NCBI GenBank assembly: GCA_029250275.1
Contig: JAPFBP010000003.1
Coordinates: forward strand, 1-58,918
DNA: 58,918 nucleotides
Direction: 5' to 3'
Source of the DNA: Candidatus Nitrosopumilus sp.
GTDB lineage: Archaea > Thermoproteota > Nitrososphaeria > Nitrososphaerales > Nitrosopumilaceae
Shown: positions 33,155 to 41,257 of the stretch, piece after piece
How the letters are laid out: each line of letters opens with the position of its first letter
How positions within the stretch are numbered: position 1 is the stretch's first letter
Translations under genes and position numbers: made by a program
Notes under the pieces: generated by a model
Databases searched by the model: none
What the model was told of the DNA's origin: nothing
Seen by the model: the letters and a program-made list of their open reading frames with translations, nothing else

Positions 33155-34102
33155 TCAAAAATGCTTCCAACCTGAATCTTTCAAATTAATAAAACTATTA
33201 TTTTTTTCAATATAGACCCCTTTGCCTAAAGTAACATAACCAATTTCTATAATCTGTATTTTTAACGATTTTGCATTTTTTTCAATGATTTTTTTATGTT
33301 TGGGAGATGCGGTAAATATGAATTCATACTCTTCTCCACCATTGAAAATCAAGTTATTCAAATCTAATTTATAAAATTTCACATAATCTTCTAAATCTTT
33401 CAATACTGGAATTTTGTTTATTATAAATTTATTTTTACTTTGTTTTGACATTTCATTTAGTGTAGTTGATAATCCATCACTAGAATCCATTGATGATGAA
33501 AAATATTTTTTATTCTTTAATCCAAAACTGAGTTTAGGTTTTGGATTAATAACTGATTTTATAGCTTTTTTGACAAAAATTTCTTTGCCTTTTTTCTTAC
33601 CTAGAAGCATACTTAATCCAGCAGATGTATATCCAAATGGACCTGTTACAAATATTAGATCCCCTTTCTTAGAACCTTTCCTAGTAACTATCCTGTCTGT
33701 AATTCCAAAAAGGCATACATTGAATACAATTTCCTTGCCTCCGTTAGTGTCTCCTCCAATAATTGAAATATCGAATTCTTTACATGCTTTTTTAAAACCT
33801 GAAACAATTTCGTTAACTTTTGAGCGTGAAATTGTTTTTGGTAGATTAATTGAAATCATTCCATATTTGGGTTTGACACCTTTTGCAGCAAAATCACTTA
33901 CACATGCAACAACACTTTTCCTTGCAGCATCAGATAATTTCATTTTAGATGGAATATCTGTGCTTTCTACTAACGTGTCAGTTTTTGCTATAATTTTGAT
34001 TTTATTTAAATTCAAAATTTCAACATCTTCTGATTCAAAATCCTTCTTACCAAAACCATTCTGAAAAATCTTGATTATTGCTGTCTCATCTAATTTTTTC
34101 AT
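33155..34102 (-). CDS. thiL: Thiamine-monophosphate kinase
   Basis: ThiL phosphorylates thiamine monophosphate to the active diphosphate. The 315-aa product belongs to the PurM/ThiL superfamily: IIAKTDTLVESTDIP and CVSDFAAKGVKPKYG near the N-terminus, IIGGDTNGGKEIVF with Mg-binding Asp, and SSSMDSSDGLSTTL. Related AIR-synthase-like enzymes share the fold, so ThiL is the best but not the only reading. It overlaps the upstream phosphohexomutase gene by 17 bp on the same strand. Confidence 0.85.
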   Translation of the reverse strand: MKKLDETAIIKIFQNGFGKKDFESEDVEILNLNKIKIIAKTDTLVESTDIPSKMKLSDAARKSVVACVSDFAAKGVKPKYGMISINLPKTISRSKVNEIVSGFKKACKEFDISIIGGDTNGGKEIVFNVCLFGITDRIVTRKGSKKGDLIFVTGPFGYTSAGLSMLLGKKKGKEIFVKKAIKSVINPKPKLSFGLKNKKYFSSSMDSSDGLSTTLNEMSKQSKNKFIINKIPVLKDLEDYVKFYKLDLNNLIFNGGEEYEFIFTASPKHKKIIEKNAKSLKIQIIEIGYVTLGKGVYIEKNNSFINLKDSGWKHF

Positions 34103-35384
34103 AACTTTGATTTACCATTTTTATTGTATTTTTGACTATATCTTTACATTTTTCTTCATTGGTTGATTCTGCTGAAACTCGAATAATGTCTTCTGTGTTT
34201 GATTTTCTGATTAAAACCCAACTATCTTCATCAATAATTCCTTTTATTCCATCTAATGTGATTATTTCAGAGTAATCTTTAGAAAATTTTGATTTTATTT
34301 CTTCAATTACTTTGTCATGAAAATTTGAATTAATTTTTGTTTTATCTCTTATTTGCTTATAATTTTCCATGTAATTTAGAATTTCATTAAATTCTGCACT
34401 CCCTAACATAGATGCAATAAGACCACTTGTAAGAATTCCTTCTCTACAATAATTGAATTCTGGTAAAATAAAACCTCCACTACTTCCCTCACCTCCAGCT
34501 TGGGCATTATTTTTTAACATGAGATCTATTACATTCGCTTCTCCTACTTTGGATCTTTGCACCGTTCCACCTTTTTCTTTAATGAATTTTTCAACTGAGA
34601 CACTTGTATCTATACTTAAAACAAATTTCTTGTGTCCTAACTCTAATGATTTTGCTACGCCCAATCCAAGTGTGACATCTGGTGTTTGTTTTTTCCCATC
34701 GTTAACTACAACTAATCGATCTCCATCCAGATCAAATGCAAATCCAATATCTTTTTTATTAGTTGTAGAAATTAATTCTAATAAATTATCTGATGTGGGG
34801 TCAGGCCCTCTTGAACATGCAGAAATATTTTCATTAATTACTATAACACTACATCCAATTTCTCTTAATAATTCTGGAGCGAAACCTTTGGCAGCCCCTC
34901 CTCCAATATCTACTACAATTTCTGGCTTGTTTTCCAAGTTTCCTATGATTTTTTTTGCGTCTTCTATGTATGATGTTGATATTTCTTTTTCAATGCCTAC
35001 TTTTGTTTTTAAAATCTCTTGATGTTGGATAATTTGAGGAAGTTCTTGCTCATTTACTCCTCTTCCATCAATGATGAATTTCATTCCATTCCATTCTAAT
35101 GGATTGTGGGATGAAGAAATTACTAATCCTGCACCATAATTTCTTGCTTCTCTGAAAACTACTGGTGTTGGAACTGTTTCCAAATTGAAAATATCAATTC
35201 CATTTTTCATCAATACAGCACTTGCTGTATCTTTTATCATTGGTCCTGAAGGTCTGGTGTCTTTTCCTATAACACATTTTTTTGATTTAATTAATGATGA
35301 AAAATTATTACAAAATTCAAGAACATCTTTTAGGGTTAAATCATCTCCAAATATTCCCCTAATTCCTGAAATTGTTTTTTTCAT
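34086..35384 (-). CDS. glmM: Phosphohexomutase (phosphoglucosamine/phosphomannomutase family)
   Basis: The 432-aa enzyme shifts phosphate between C1 and C6 of a hexose or hexosamine phosphate, feeding UDP-GlcNAc or mannose-nucleotide synthesis for glycosylation. ISGIRGIFGDDLT opens the protein. VISSSHNPLEWNGMKF holds the phosphoserine loop, and AFDLDGDRLVVV is the metal-binding loop. Archaeal members have mixed substrate use, so glmM is a likely symbol only. It is the first gene of the pair with thiL. Confidence 0.88.
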   Translation of the reverse strand: MKKTISGIRGIFGDDLTLKDVLEFCNNFSSLIKSKKCVIGKDTRPSGPMIKDTASAVLMKNGIDIFNLETVPTPVVFREARNYGAGLVISSSHNPLEWNGMKFIIDGRGVNEQELPQIIQHQEILKTKVGIEKEISTSYIEDAKKIIGNLENKPEIVVDIGGGAAKGFAPELLREIGCSVIVINENISACSRGPDPTSDNLLELISTTNKKDIGFAFDLDGDRLVVVNDGKKQTPDVTLGLGVAKSLELGHKKFVLSIDTSVSVEKFIKEKGGTVQRSKVGEANVIDLMLKNNAQAGGEGSSGGFILPEFNYCREGILTSGLIASMLGSAEFNEILNYMENYKQIRDKTKINSNFHDKVIEEIKSKFSKDYSEIITLDGIKGIIDEDSWVLIRKSNTEDIIRVSAESTNEEKCKDIVKNTIKMVNQSYEKIR

Positions 35385-35437
35385 TTAGTCCATTTCGGAA
35401 AGGCTTTTTATTAACTCTGATGGATTTATCCAAACGT

Positions 35438-35511
35438 GCCTTGGTAGCTCAGCCTGGTAGAGCGAACGCCTCGTAAGCGTTAGGTCGTGTGATCGAATCA
35501 CACCCAAGGCT
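35438..35511 (+). tRNA. tRNA-Thr (anticodon CGT)
   Basis: A 74-nt cloverleaf. The acceptor GCCTTGG pairs with CCAAGGC, the anticodon arm AACGC/GCGTT holds loop CTCGTAA, and the T arm GTGTG/CACAC has loop ATCGAAT. The T loop starts with A instead of the usual T. The discriminator base is T. No intron. Confidence 0.95.
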
Positions 35512-35541
35512 CTGTTAAATTTTTAAAATTTTAGATAATTG

Positions 35542-35640
35542 TTAATTTGATTCAATGACTGTTTCTATGTCTGTTTCTAGTTCTTTTCCTAAACCTTCCC
35601 ACCATTGTTTTGTTTGATCTGCCAAATAATTCCCTTGCAA
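35542..35640 (-). CDS. Possible small acidic protein (32 aa)
   Basis: From TTG 35640 the frame reads MQGNYLADQTKQWWEGLGKE and ends ETVIESN. A minus-strand TATA-like box (CTATAAAG, 35658-35665) lies at leaderless distance. The double Trp followed by a Glu-rich helix looks protein-like. Short length keeps confidence low. Confidence 0.4.
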   Translation of the reverse strand: MQGNYLADQTKQWWEGLGKELETDIETVIESN

Positions 35641-35716
35641 TTTACTTGAAATTGTCCTTTATAGATCTGTCGGTTGATTAACTATTGATCAATCACTAAC
35701 AATTTCTAAAAGAATT

Positions 35717-35905
35717 CTAATTTTCTTTTTCGTCTTTCTTGTTTTTCATCTTTCTATAGATGATTATCATTAATGCCCCACCTGCACATCCCCAAAATAA
35801 TTCTGATATTCCATTTTTTATTCCATATGGTACGAATAACCCTACAAAACCTAATGTCATTATTGCTACAAGAGCTAATCCTATCATCTCAAGTATTTTT
35901 ACCAT
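35717..35905 (-). CDS. Small two-helix membrane protein
   Basis: The product is 62 aa with helices at about 5-25 and 33-50 and a Lys/Glu-rich tail (KMKNKKDEKEN) likely in the cytoplasm. The Gly-rich FVGLFVPYGIKNG joins the helices. No function is recognised. It diverges from the next small membrane gene across about 60 bp. Confidence 0.6.
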   Translation of the reverse strand: MVKILEMIGLALVAIMTLGFVGLFVPYGIKNGISELFWGCAGGALMIIIYRKMKNKKDEKEN

Positions 35906-35965
35906 CTTTTCTCTGTTTCCTATGTCAAATCAAAAAGATATATGGTTTTGTAAAACAAAGAATTT

Positions 35966-36178
35966 GTGGACAAGTATCTTTTAGTAATCTTAATCTTTAT
36001 GGTTGTAACTATTCCAATAGCTTTTGTTGAACCCTCATCAGGAGAATTTCGAGATCCACCTCTTATTCCGTTATTTTATGCTGCCATAGCAGGAATAATA
36101 ATCATTATAGTTTACAGTTCCTATAAAGAAAGAAAAGAACAACAGAAAGCTAATGCAAAAAGAAGATCTAGAAAATAA
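35966..36178 (+). CDS. Small two-helix membrane protein
   Basis: The product is 70 aa from GTG 35966 (MDKYLLVILIFMVV). Helices lie at about 3-20 and 33-50; the latter begins LIPLFYAAIAGIIIIIVY. A strongly basic tail (KERKEQQKANAKRRSRK) follows. The first helix may be a signal peptide. It ends 3 bp before the convergent winged-helix gene. Confidence 0.6.
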   Translation: MDKYLLVILIFMVVTIPIAFVEPSSGEFRDPPLIPLFYAAIAGIIIIIVYSSYKERKEQQKANAKRRSRK

Positions 36179-36181
36179 ATT

Positions 36182-36463
36182 TTAAAGTTCTAATCCGAAT
36201 GATCCTGCAATACTGGAGAAGTTTATGTAAGAGTCCAAATATTGTCTGCCTTTTGAAGTAATTACAAAAGTATTCTTACCATCAAATTCTATCTTGTTGA
36301 TTAGACCTGCTCCTGTCAAATTTGCTAAGAATTTTGATAATCTTGAATGTGATAGGTTTGCCTTTGTAAGAAGTGATGTTGTTTTGATACCTTCTTGACC
36401 AGACTGTTGAGTTGCATCAAGTAAATCTGCAACAATTTGCATACTGGTTCTATAGGAAGCCAT
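36182..36463 (-). CDS. ArnR1-like winged-helix transcription regulator
   Basis: The 93-aa product begins MASYRTSMQIVADLLDATQQ; the recognition-helix region is LLTKANLSHSRLSKFL and the wing is INKIEFDGKNTFVITSKGRQ. It resembles the archaeal HTH_45/ArnR1 group. A paralogue with the same layout is at 43321-43608. It diverges from the unknown gene at 36548, whose promoter it may control. Confidence 0.85.
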   Translation of the reverse strand: MASYRTSMQIVADLLDATQQSGQEGIKTTSLLTKANLSHSRLSKFLANLTGAGLINKIEFDGKNTFVITSKGRQYLDSYINFSSIAGSFGLEL

Positions 36464-36547
36464 ACGTAACCAAGTCTAAAACTATCATATAAGGGTATTA
36501 CCACTAATTCAGATCAGATAAATAATCTCTGACTTGATTTCTATGTA

Positions 36548-37132
36548 ATGTCTTCACACTCATCAATTCCTTGGTTTGATGACTTTGTAGGTATTGCATA
36601 TAGATACTATGATTTACGAATGAATGTTGTTCCATTATTTACTGATAGAAAAGAAGCAGCTTCCATTTGGCATGACACAATTCATTCTTGGGTAGATCCA
36701 TCAATTAAAATCCGATTTTTAGAGATCGATGACAAATATTGGTTTATCATGGGTTCGGATTCACAAAAACCTGACACGAATCTATCTTTTTTCAAGGAAT
36801 TACCAAAATCTGAAAATTATGAACGATTCAAAAAAGGTCATGACGGAGAAGCATATCTCAGATTGGGTGTATATGCAGAAAAATTACTTGGTGATGTAAA
36901 GAAAGATGCGGTATGTAATTGTAGTCATGAATCTCAGGATCATGACGATGGTGATGGAGATGTTTGTTTGTTCAACAAATGTGATTGTAAGAAATTTTCA
37001 AGTTTTCAGGTTAATTTATTAAAAAAGAAAAAAATAATCACTGATATTAAATTTTTAGAAGAAAAAGATGTAAAAAGTGATCCACTTGTTTGGAATTGTA
37101 TTAATTTGAACAAACTTTTAAAATTAGAATAA
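36548..37132 (+). CDS. Conserved protein with Cys/His-rich insert, function unknown
   Basis: The product is 194 aa. It begins MSSHSSIPWFDDFVGIAYRY. Residues about 122-150 form a metal-binding-like insert with five Cys and two His (CNCSHESQDHDDG, then VCLFNKCDCKKF). The rest is alpha/beta without a known signature. ATG 36548 is clear. The 3' end faces the zinc-ribbon gene at 37135. Confidence 0.65.
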   Translation: MSSHSSIPWFDDFVGIAYRYYDLRMNVVPLFTDRKEAASIWHDTIHSWVDPSIKIRFLEIDDKYWFIMGSDSQKPDTNLSFFKELPKSENYERFKKGHDGEAYLRLGVYAEKLLGDVKKDAVCNCSHESQDHDDGDGDVCLFNKCDCKKFSSFQVNLLKKKKIITDIKFLEEKDVKSDPLVWNCINLNKLLKLE

Positions 37133-37134
37133 AA

Positions 37135-37338
37135 TTAATCTAAATGTTTGTTTACTCTAACGTGTTCACCTGGATAATATTCACTGAGTTTTTTTGAATA
37201 ACATTTACCACATAATGTACCATCAATTTTCCATTCTTCCATGGCTTTGAAATGAAGTTCTATTAATTCACTACAAATTGCACATTTTTCTTTCTTCCCC
37301 AAAGTGACATTACTCTTTTCATTCGATATAAAAAACAT
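37135..37338 (-). CDS. Small zinc-ribbon protein
   Basis: The 67-aa product has two CxxC pairs: KCAICSELIELHFKAMEEW and GTLCGKCYSKKLSEYY. One zinc site is likely. The spacing of about 25 residues and the Trp-Lys-Ile between the pairs look typical of small archaeal ribbon proteins. The partner is unknown. A hairpin element and the AIPR gene lie upstream on the same strand. Confidence 0.7.
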   Translation of the reverse strand: MFFISNEKSNVTLGKKEKCAICSELIELHFKAMEEWKIDGTLCGKCYSKKLSEYYPGEHVRVNKHLD

Positions 37339-37398
37339 TCTGGAATAAACCCTGCTTTAAAAAATTATGTTAAATATTACTGGTTTATACTTAATTTA

Positions 37399-37458
37399 GG
37401 TAGGCAGTCTGACCAATGTAAACCTCCTGCAAGATTTTTACTTGGTTGGACTTCTACC
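37399..37458. repeat. Long imperfect hairpin between the AIPR gene and the zinc-ribbon gene
   Basis: The arms GGTAG, AGTC, ACCAA and GTAAA (37399-37422) pair in order with TTTAC, TGGT, GACT and CTACC (37437-37458). Two G-U pairs and small bulges complete a stem of about 20 bp around a 14-nt loop. It could be a small RNA, an mRNA end structure or an inverted repeat left by a mobile element. Confidence 0.5.
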
Positions 37459-37465
37459 TTTGAAA

Positions 37466-39217
37466 TTAAAATAAACTACTTGTGATTTTTTTTAATGTTA
37501 GAATTTCATCTTCTTCTTGTCTGATTTTTTTATCAATCACCCGAAGCATTGCATCATTCCAAACATGTTGAGAGAAAAAATTGTGCTTGGTATTTGCTAA
37601 TTCAATTTCATCATCAACTACTGTATCTTCAAGAAATTTAGTCACAACTATATCTGCAATCTTTAAAATTCTAGAATTAAGTTTGAAACTACGAAAAATA
37701 GGTTCTAATTTTCTCACATCTCCTTTAAAATCACCCTTTGATTCAAGAATTTTTTTATGAAGTATTCTGAAATATACTGCAACATAAAATAATGTTGCAT
37801 ATCTTTTTGTTTTATGGCCTCCTTGTTTTCCATATTTTAATGATTTTTTTGCAAATTCTTTCACAAGGTACGGGTAAAGTAAAATTCTATAATCATCTTT
37901 GAGATTTTCATTGAATATGTCATCATACTTACTTCCTCTTGGAAGAAATTGGGCTGGTGAACTATATGCTTCTGTAGGTCTCTGCTCGATTCCTGCAACT
38001 AGCGCTTGTATTGCGTCTTTTGCAACAATGACTTTCTTATGATTATCTGGAAGATAATTGTTGTATATTGCATCTCCATCATACTCAGATTGTTTTGATT
38101 TAGATTTTGTATCAAAAGAACCTGCTTGAATCTCATAAAAATAACCACAATTTTTCAACTGTGATTTCACTGATTTATGAAAATCCATTAATGAAACTAG
38201 ATCTTTTCCTCTAACTGAGTTTTGAGAATTTCTATATTTTGTAATGTTATTTTGTTCTTGCTCATCATCTGCTTTGATTATTGTAACAGTCATTGAACCC
38301 TCCATATTTTTTGTTCTCTTTGAATGATCAAGAATAGAGTTTGATGTTTGTGCTCCGTTGACAATTTGAGGAGCATGAAGTTCAATCATATTATCACCTA
38401 ATTCAGCAAAATCACTAACTACAATTGTTATTCCATTGTTGTAAAAGAAAAATTTGCTCGGGTTACTTTGTAATGTTTCTCGTAATCCTTTGTTAACTGT
38501 AGTCTTAAACTGCATCCATTGTCTAATATTGGATTCAAAGACATAGTCTTTATTTTTACTTACAAATTCAGTTAGTTCACGTAACTTCAAAATTCCTAGA
38601 ATGGTATTTTCATGTCTTAACATCCTTTCTAATTTTATAGATGATTTTTTTCCTGCTGCTGGTTTTTTTATTCTATCCCATAATTTTTGAATTATCACTT
38701 TTCGGTCAATGATTTCTACTAGATCATCTGTATAGTCTACATTTTGATCTGTTACATAGCAGCATTTTATTTTTAGATTTTTTTCTTTAATTTTTGTGAC
38801 AAGTTGTGCAAGTTCGGGCCTCATTTTCACCACATCTTTTGTAAGTAATCTTTGTGCGTCTTCTTTGAATTTTGCAATAGCTTCTAGAGAATGTGATGTT
38901 CCGTATTTTGATTGAAATAATCTAATGGTGTTATCTGAAAAATCTACAGGGAGATAGGCATCAATTCCAAGATCATTTGCTCCGTCTACAATTGCATCTG
39001 CTGCATCATCTTCAGTAGCCTCAAAAACTCTTGTCAAAATCCACTGAAGAAAATTATTTCCTTTCTCTACTTCATTTTTAGAATTTTCTGCATATTCATG
39101 AATGCTTTCCTGGATATTTTCTGCAAATCCTTCTAGTGGTAGACTAGAATTTTTTTGAACTAGCAATGCGTGTGAGCCAGGTATGTATTCTAATAACCCA
39201 TTTCCATTTTGAGACAA
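37466..39217 (-). CDS. AIPR-family protein with nuclease-like N-terminal domain
   Basis: The 583-aa product matches the AIPR (abortive infection phage resistance) family: FFYNNGITIVVSDFAEL and APQIVNGAQTSNSI in the centre, followed by TKYRNSQNSVRGKDLVS. The N-terminal part carries GIDAYLPVDF ... IRLFQSKYG, the D...QxK pattern of Mrr-like PD-(D/E)xK nucleases. Together they suggest a phage-defence effector that cuts nucleic acid. It seems complete with an ATG-led N-terminus. No partner toxin or methylase is adjacent; an orphan adenine methylase is far off at 2182. Confidence 0.85.
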   Translation of the reverse strand: MSQNGNGLLEYIPGSHALLVQKNSSLPLEGFAENIQESIHEYAENSKNEVEKGNNFLQWILTRVFEATEDDAADAIVDGANDLGIDAYLPVDFSDNTIRLFQSKYGTSHSLEAIAKFKEDAQRLLTKDVVKMRPELAQLVTKIKEKNLKIKCCYVTDQNVDYTDDLVEIIDRKVIIQKLWDRIKKPAAGKKSSIKLERMLRHENTILGILKLRELTEFVSKNKDYVFESNIRQWMQFKTTVNKGLRETLQSNPSKFFFYNNGITIVVSDFAELGDNMIELHAPQIVNGAQTSNSILDHSKRTKNMEGSMTVTIIKADDEQEQNNITKYRNSQNSVRGKDLVSLMDFHKSVKSQLKNCGYFYEIQAGSFDTKSKSKQSEYDGDAIYNNYLPDNHKKVIVAKDAIQALVAGIEQRPTEAYSSPAQFLPRGSKYDDIFNENLKDDYRILLYPYLVKEFAKKSLKYGKQGGHKTKRYATLFYVAVYFRILHKKILESKGDFKGDVRKLEPIFRSFKLNSRILKIADIVVTKFLEDTVVDDEIELANTKHNFFSQHVWNDAMLRVIDKKIRQEEDEILTLKKITSSLF

Positions 39218-39292
39218 TTATGTCTTCTAATATGTTATATATTTAGAGAATTGGGTAATTATGTAATAACTCTGAAAAGGAAATGATGTGAT

Positions 39293-39694
39293 TTGATAAA
39301 AAAAATAATGATAATTGGAATTATTACAGTTATTGTGATAGTAATCATTGGTTTGATTATTTCTAATTCTTCTATTGAAAAAAACTCCGAAGTGGTTGTT
39401 AAAGGCGATATTATAATGCCCACAAAAACTTCTCGTCCTGGATGTGAGAAGATCGATAGATGTTACATTCCTTCTGTAATTGTTATTGATTCAGGAAATC
39501 CAGTTACTTGGGTAAATGAAGATTCTGCATTTCACAGTGTCACTTCAGGATTTTATGATGAACCTTCTGAATTATTTGATAGTGGGCATTTAGATCCGTA
39601 TGAATCGTTTACTGTAGATTTTGATGAAAAAGGTACTTATGATTTTTTTTGCACACTTCATCCTTGGATGAAAGGCCAAGTGATAGTAGAATAA
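39293..39694 (+). CDS. Membrane-anchored blue copper protein (plastocyanin-like)
   Basis: The product is 133 aa. The N-terminal helix (about 3-25) anchors it to the outside of the membrane. The cupredoxin domain has the type 1 copper set: His in SAFHSVTSG, and Cys, His and Met in FFCTLHPWMKG. Ammonia-oxidising archaea use many such proteins as electron carriers between AMO, hydroxylamine oxidation and the terminal oxidase in place of cytochrome c. The start is TTG 39293. The stop codon's last base is the 3' end of the convergent tRNA-Cys. Confidence 0.92.
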   Translation: MIKKIMIIGIITVIVIVIIGLIISNSSIEKNSEVVVKGDIIMPTKTSRPGCEKIDRCYIPSVIVIDSGNPVTWVNEDSAFHSVTSGFYDEPSELFDSGHLDPYESFTVDFDEKGTYDFFCTLHPWMKGQVIVE

Positions 39695-39765
39695 GGTACC
39701 CGAGGGAGTCGAACCCCCTTGTATAAGCTTTGCAGGCTCACGCATAACCGTTCTGCCAGAGTACC
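39694..39765 (-). tRNA. tRNA-Cys (anticodon GCA)
   Basis: A 72-nt cloverleaf on the minus strand. The acceptor GGTACTC pairs with GGGTACC, the anticodon arm TGAGC/GCTTA holds loop CTGCAAA, and the T arm is GGGGG/CCCTC. The discriminator base is T, as usual for tRNA-Cys. It shares one base with the stop codon of the cupredoxin gene. Confidence 0.93.
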
Positions 39766-39804
39766 ATTTTAAAAAACACAAAATGAATAATTAAACTCTT
39801 TAGA

Positions 39805-40026
39805 TTAGAATTTGTTAAATGATTTTGAAGCCAGCTTCACATCTTCACCTTTCACTGTTTTTCTACTGGCGTGGGACGCCATGTCGACTGCACTTTTAGC
39901 AATACTGTCTGCAATCTCTTCAATTACCCTTCTTAACTCATCTGCTGATTCGTCACTTACTCTCTCTGCACCTGCTTTCTTTAGAATTCTATACATTGCA
40001 GATAATCCTAATTCAGATGATTTCAT
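39805..40026 (-). CDS. Archaeal histone
   Basis: The 73-aa product has a single histone fold (three helices, [20 protein letters not shown], then [18 protein letters not shown] and the basic-acidic end [14 protein letters not shown]). It packs DNA as dimers or longer stacks. There are no N-terminal tails. It diverges from TatD with about 97 bp between the starts. Confidence 0.96.
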   Translation of the reverse strand: MKSSELGLSAMYRILKKAGAERVSDESADELRRVIEEIADSIAKSAVDMASHASRKTVKGEDVKLASKSFNKF

Positions 40027-40122
40027 ATATTTTCTTTTAATTTTTTCCGAAAAAAGATAATGAGTGAAAAAATATCACTAAGGAATCGATTTATACAGAC
40101 TATTTTAACAATTGATAAAGAA

Positions 40123-40878
40123 ATGACGTGGTATTTTGATTCTCATATACACTTGTCAGATCCTGAATATGTTTCTGACATGGAATTCCTCTTAAAGCAA
40201 ATGGAATATTTAAAAATTAAAGCGTGCTGCGTATCAATGAATTACAATAACTCATTACAAACTTTAGAACTTGCAAAAAAAAGTAATTTGGTCCTACCTT
40301 TTATTGGAATTCATCCTGAATGTGCAAATGAAGAACTTGAAAATATTTCTAAATTAATTGAAGAACATCATGAACATATTTCTGGAATAGGTGAAATTGG
40401 ATTGGATCCTACATATGTTAAACAAGATGAAGATGCAAAAAAACAAAGTAAAGTATTTGAAACATTGTTATCCTTTGCAGAAAAATTCAATAAACCAGTA
40501 TCCATTCATTCAAGAAAAAGTCTTGATGATATTTTTGAAATTATGACTTCATACAATACAAAACATGCGTTGTTACATTGGTTTGATGGAAGTAAAAAAC
40601 AACTTCAAAAAGCAATGGATATGGGATTTTTTGTATCTTATGGACCTGTAGTAATCTATGCCGATGACAAGCAAACTTTATTGTCTAAAACTGATGAATC
40701 TCAAATTCTTGTTGAAACTGATGGTCCAGTAAGATTTTCTAGATGTTTTGAAATGAAATCTGGACAAATCAGCTTTATACCTAGTGTAATTTTTTGTGCT
40801 TCAAAAATTTTGGGTAAATCTTTTGATGAAATGGCATATTTGCTAGAAATGAATTCAAATGCATTTCTTGGAATATAG
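40123..40878 (+). CDS. TatD-family metal-dependent hydrolase
   Basis: TatD proteins are TIM-barrel nucleases or hydrolases with two metals. The product is 251 aa from ATG 40123. FDSHIHLSDPEYV gives the HxH motif, GIGEIGLDPTYV holds the bridging Glu, KPVSIHSRKS and LLHWFDGS give further His, and VETDGPVRFS the last Asp. An upstream ATG (40060) would add 21 non-family residues. A TTTATACA box at 40090-40097 supports 40123. Confidence 0.88.
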   Translation: MTWYFDSHIHLSDPEYVSDMEFLLKQMEYLKIKACCVSMNYNNSLQTLELAKKSNLVLPFIGIHPECANEELENISKLIEEHHEHISGIGEIGLDPTYVKQDEDAKKQSKVFETLLSFAEKFNKPVSIHSRKSLDDIFEIMTSYNTKHALLHWFDGSKKQLQKAMDMGFFVSYGPVVIYADDKQTLLSKTDESQILVETDGPVRFSRCFEMKSGQISFIPSVIFCASKILGKSFDEMAYLLEMNSNAFLGI

Positions 40879-40910
40879 GTATAAAATACCCCCCTTATTT
40901 TAGACGCATA

Positions 40911-41219
40911 GTGGATAGAATAAAGCGACTTTCATATGAAGTTCTTGTAGATCACAAAGCAAAATTTGGTCTAGATTTTGCTGATAACAAAAAAGCTTTG
41001 AATGAAGTTTCTATTGTACGTTCTAAAAGTTTAAAAAATAAAATTGCAGGTTATATTACAAAATTTATTAAAAAAGAAGTTCGTGAGGCTAAAGAGAAAC
41101 AATCTCGAATTGATGCATCAAAATCTGAACAACAATTTGAAAAACGATCTGAAATGGTTGAAGACGAAATTGAAACTGTTGAAGGCGAAATTGAAGCTGT
41201 TGAAGCAGAAATTGAATAA
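40911..41219 (+). CDS. rps17e: Ribosomal protein eS17 with acidic C-terminal tail
   Basis: eS17 is a 30S protein shared by archaea and eukaryotes. The core (about 1-62) reads MDRIKRLSYEVLVDHKAKFG and GYITKFIKKEVREAK. A coiled, acidic tail follows (about 63-102), ending in near-repeats of ETVEGEIEAVEAEIE that most archaeal eS17 lack. The start is GTG 40911. It lies in a run with TatD and the MoaD-like/Cgi121 fusion. Confidence 0.93.
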   Translation: MDRIKRLSYEVLVDHKAKFGLDFADNKKALNEVSIVRSKSLKNKIAGYITKFIKKEVREAKEKQSRIDASKSEQQFEKRSEMVEDEIETVEGEIEAVEAEIE

Positions 41220-41257
41220 TAAATTAAATATATTTTTTTAATTCTAATTAGGTAGAT

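Noticed and set aside
37382-37465. Minus-strand reading of about 27 residues after the AIPR stop
   Set aside because: No start codon, and the bases are better explained by the hairpin at 37399-37458.
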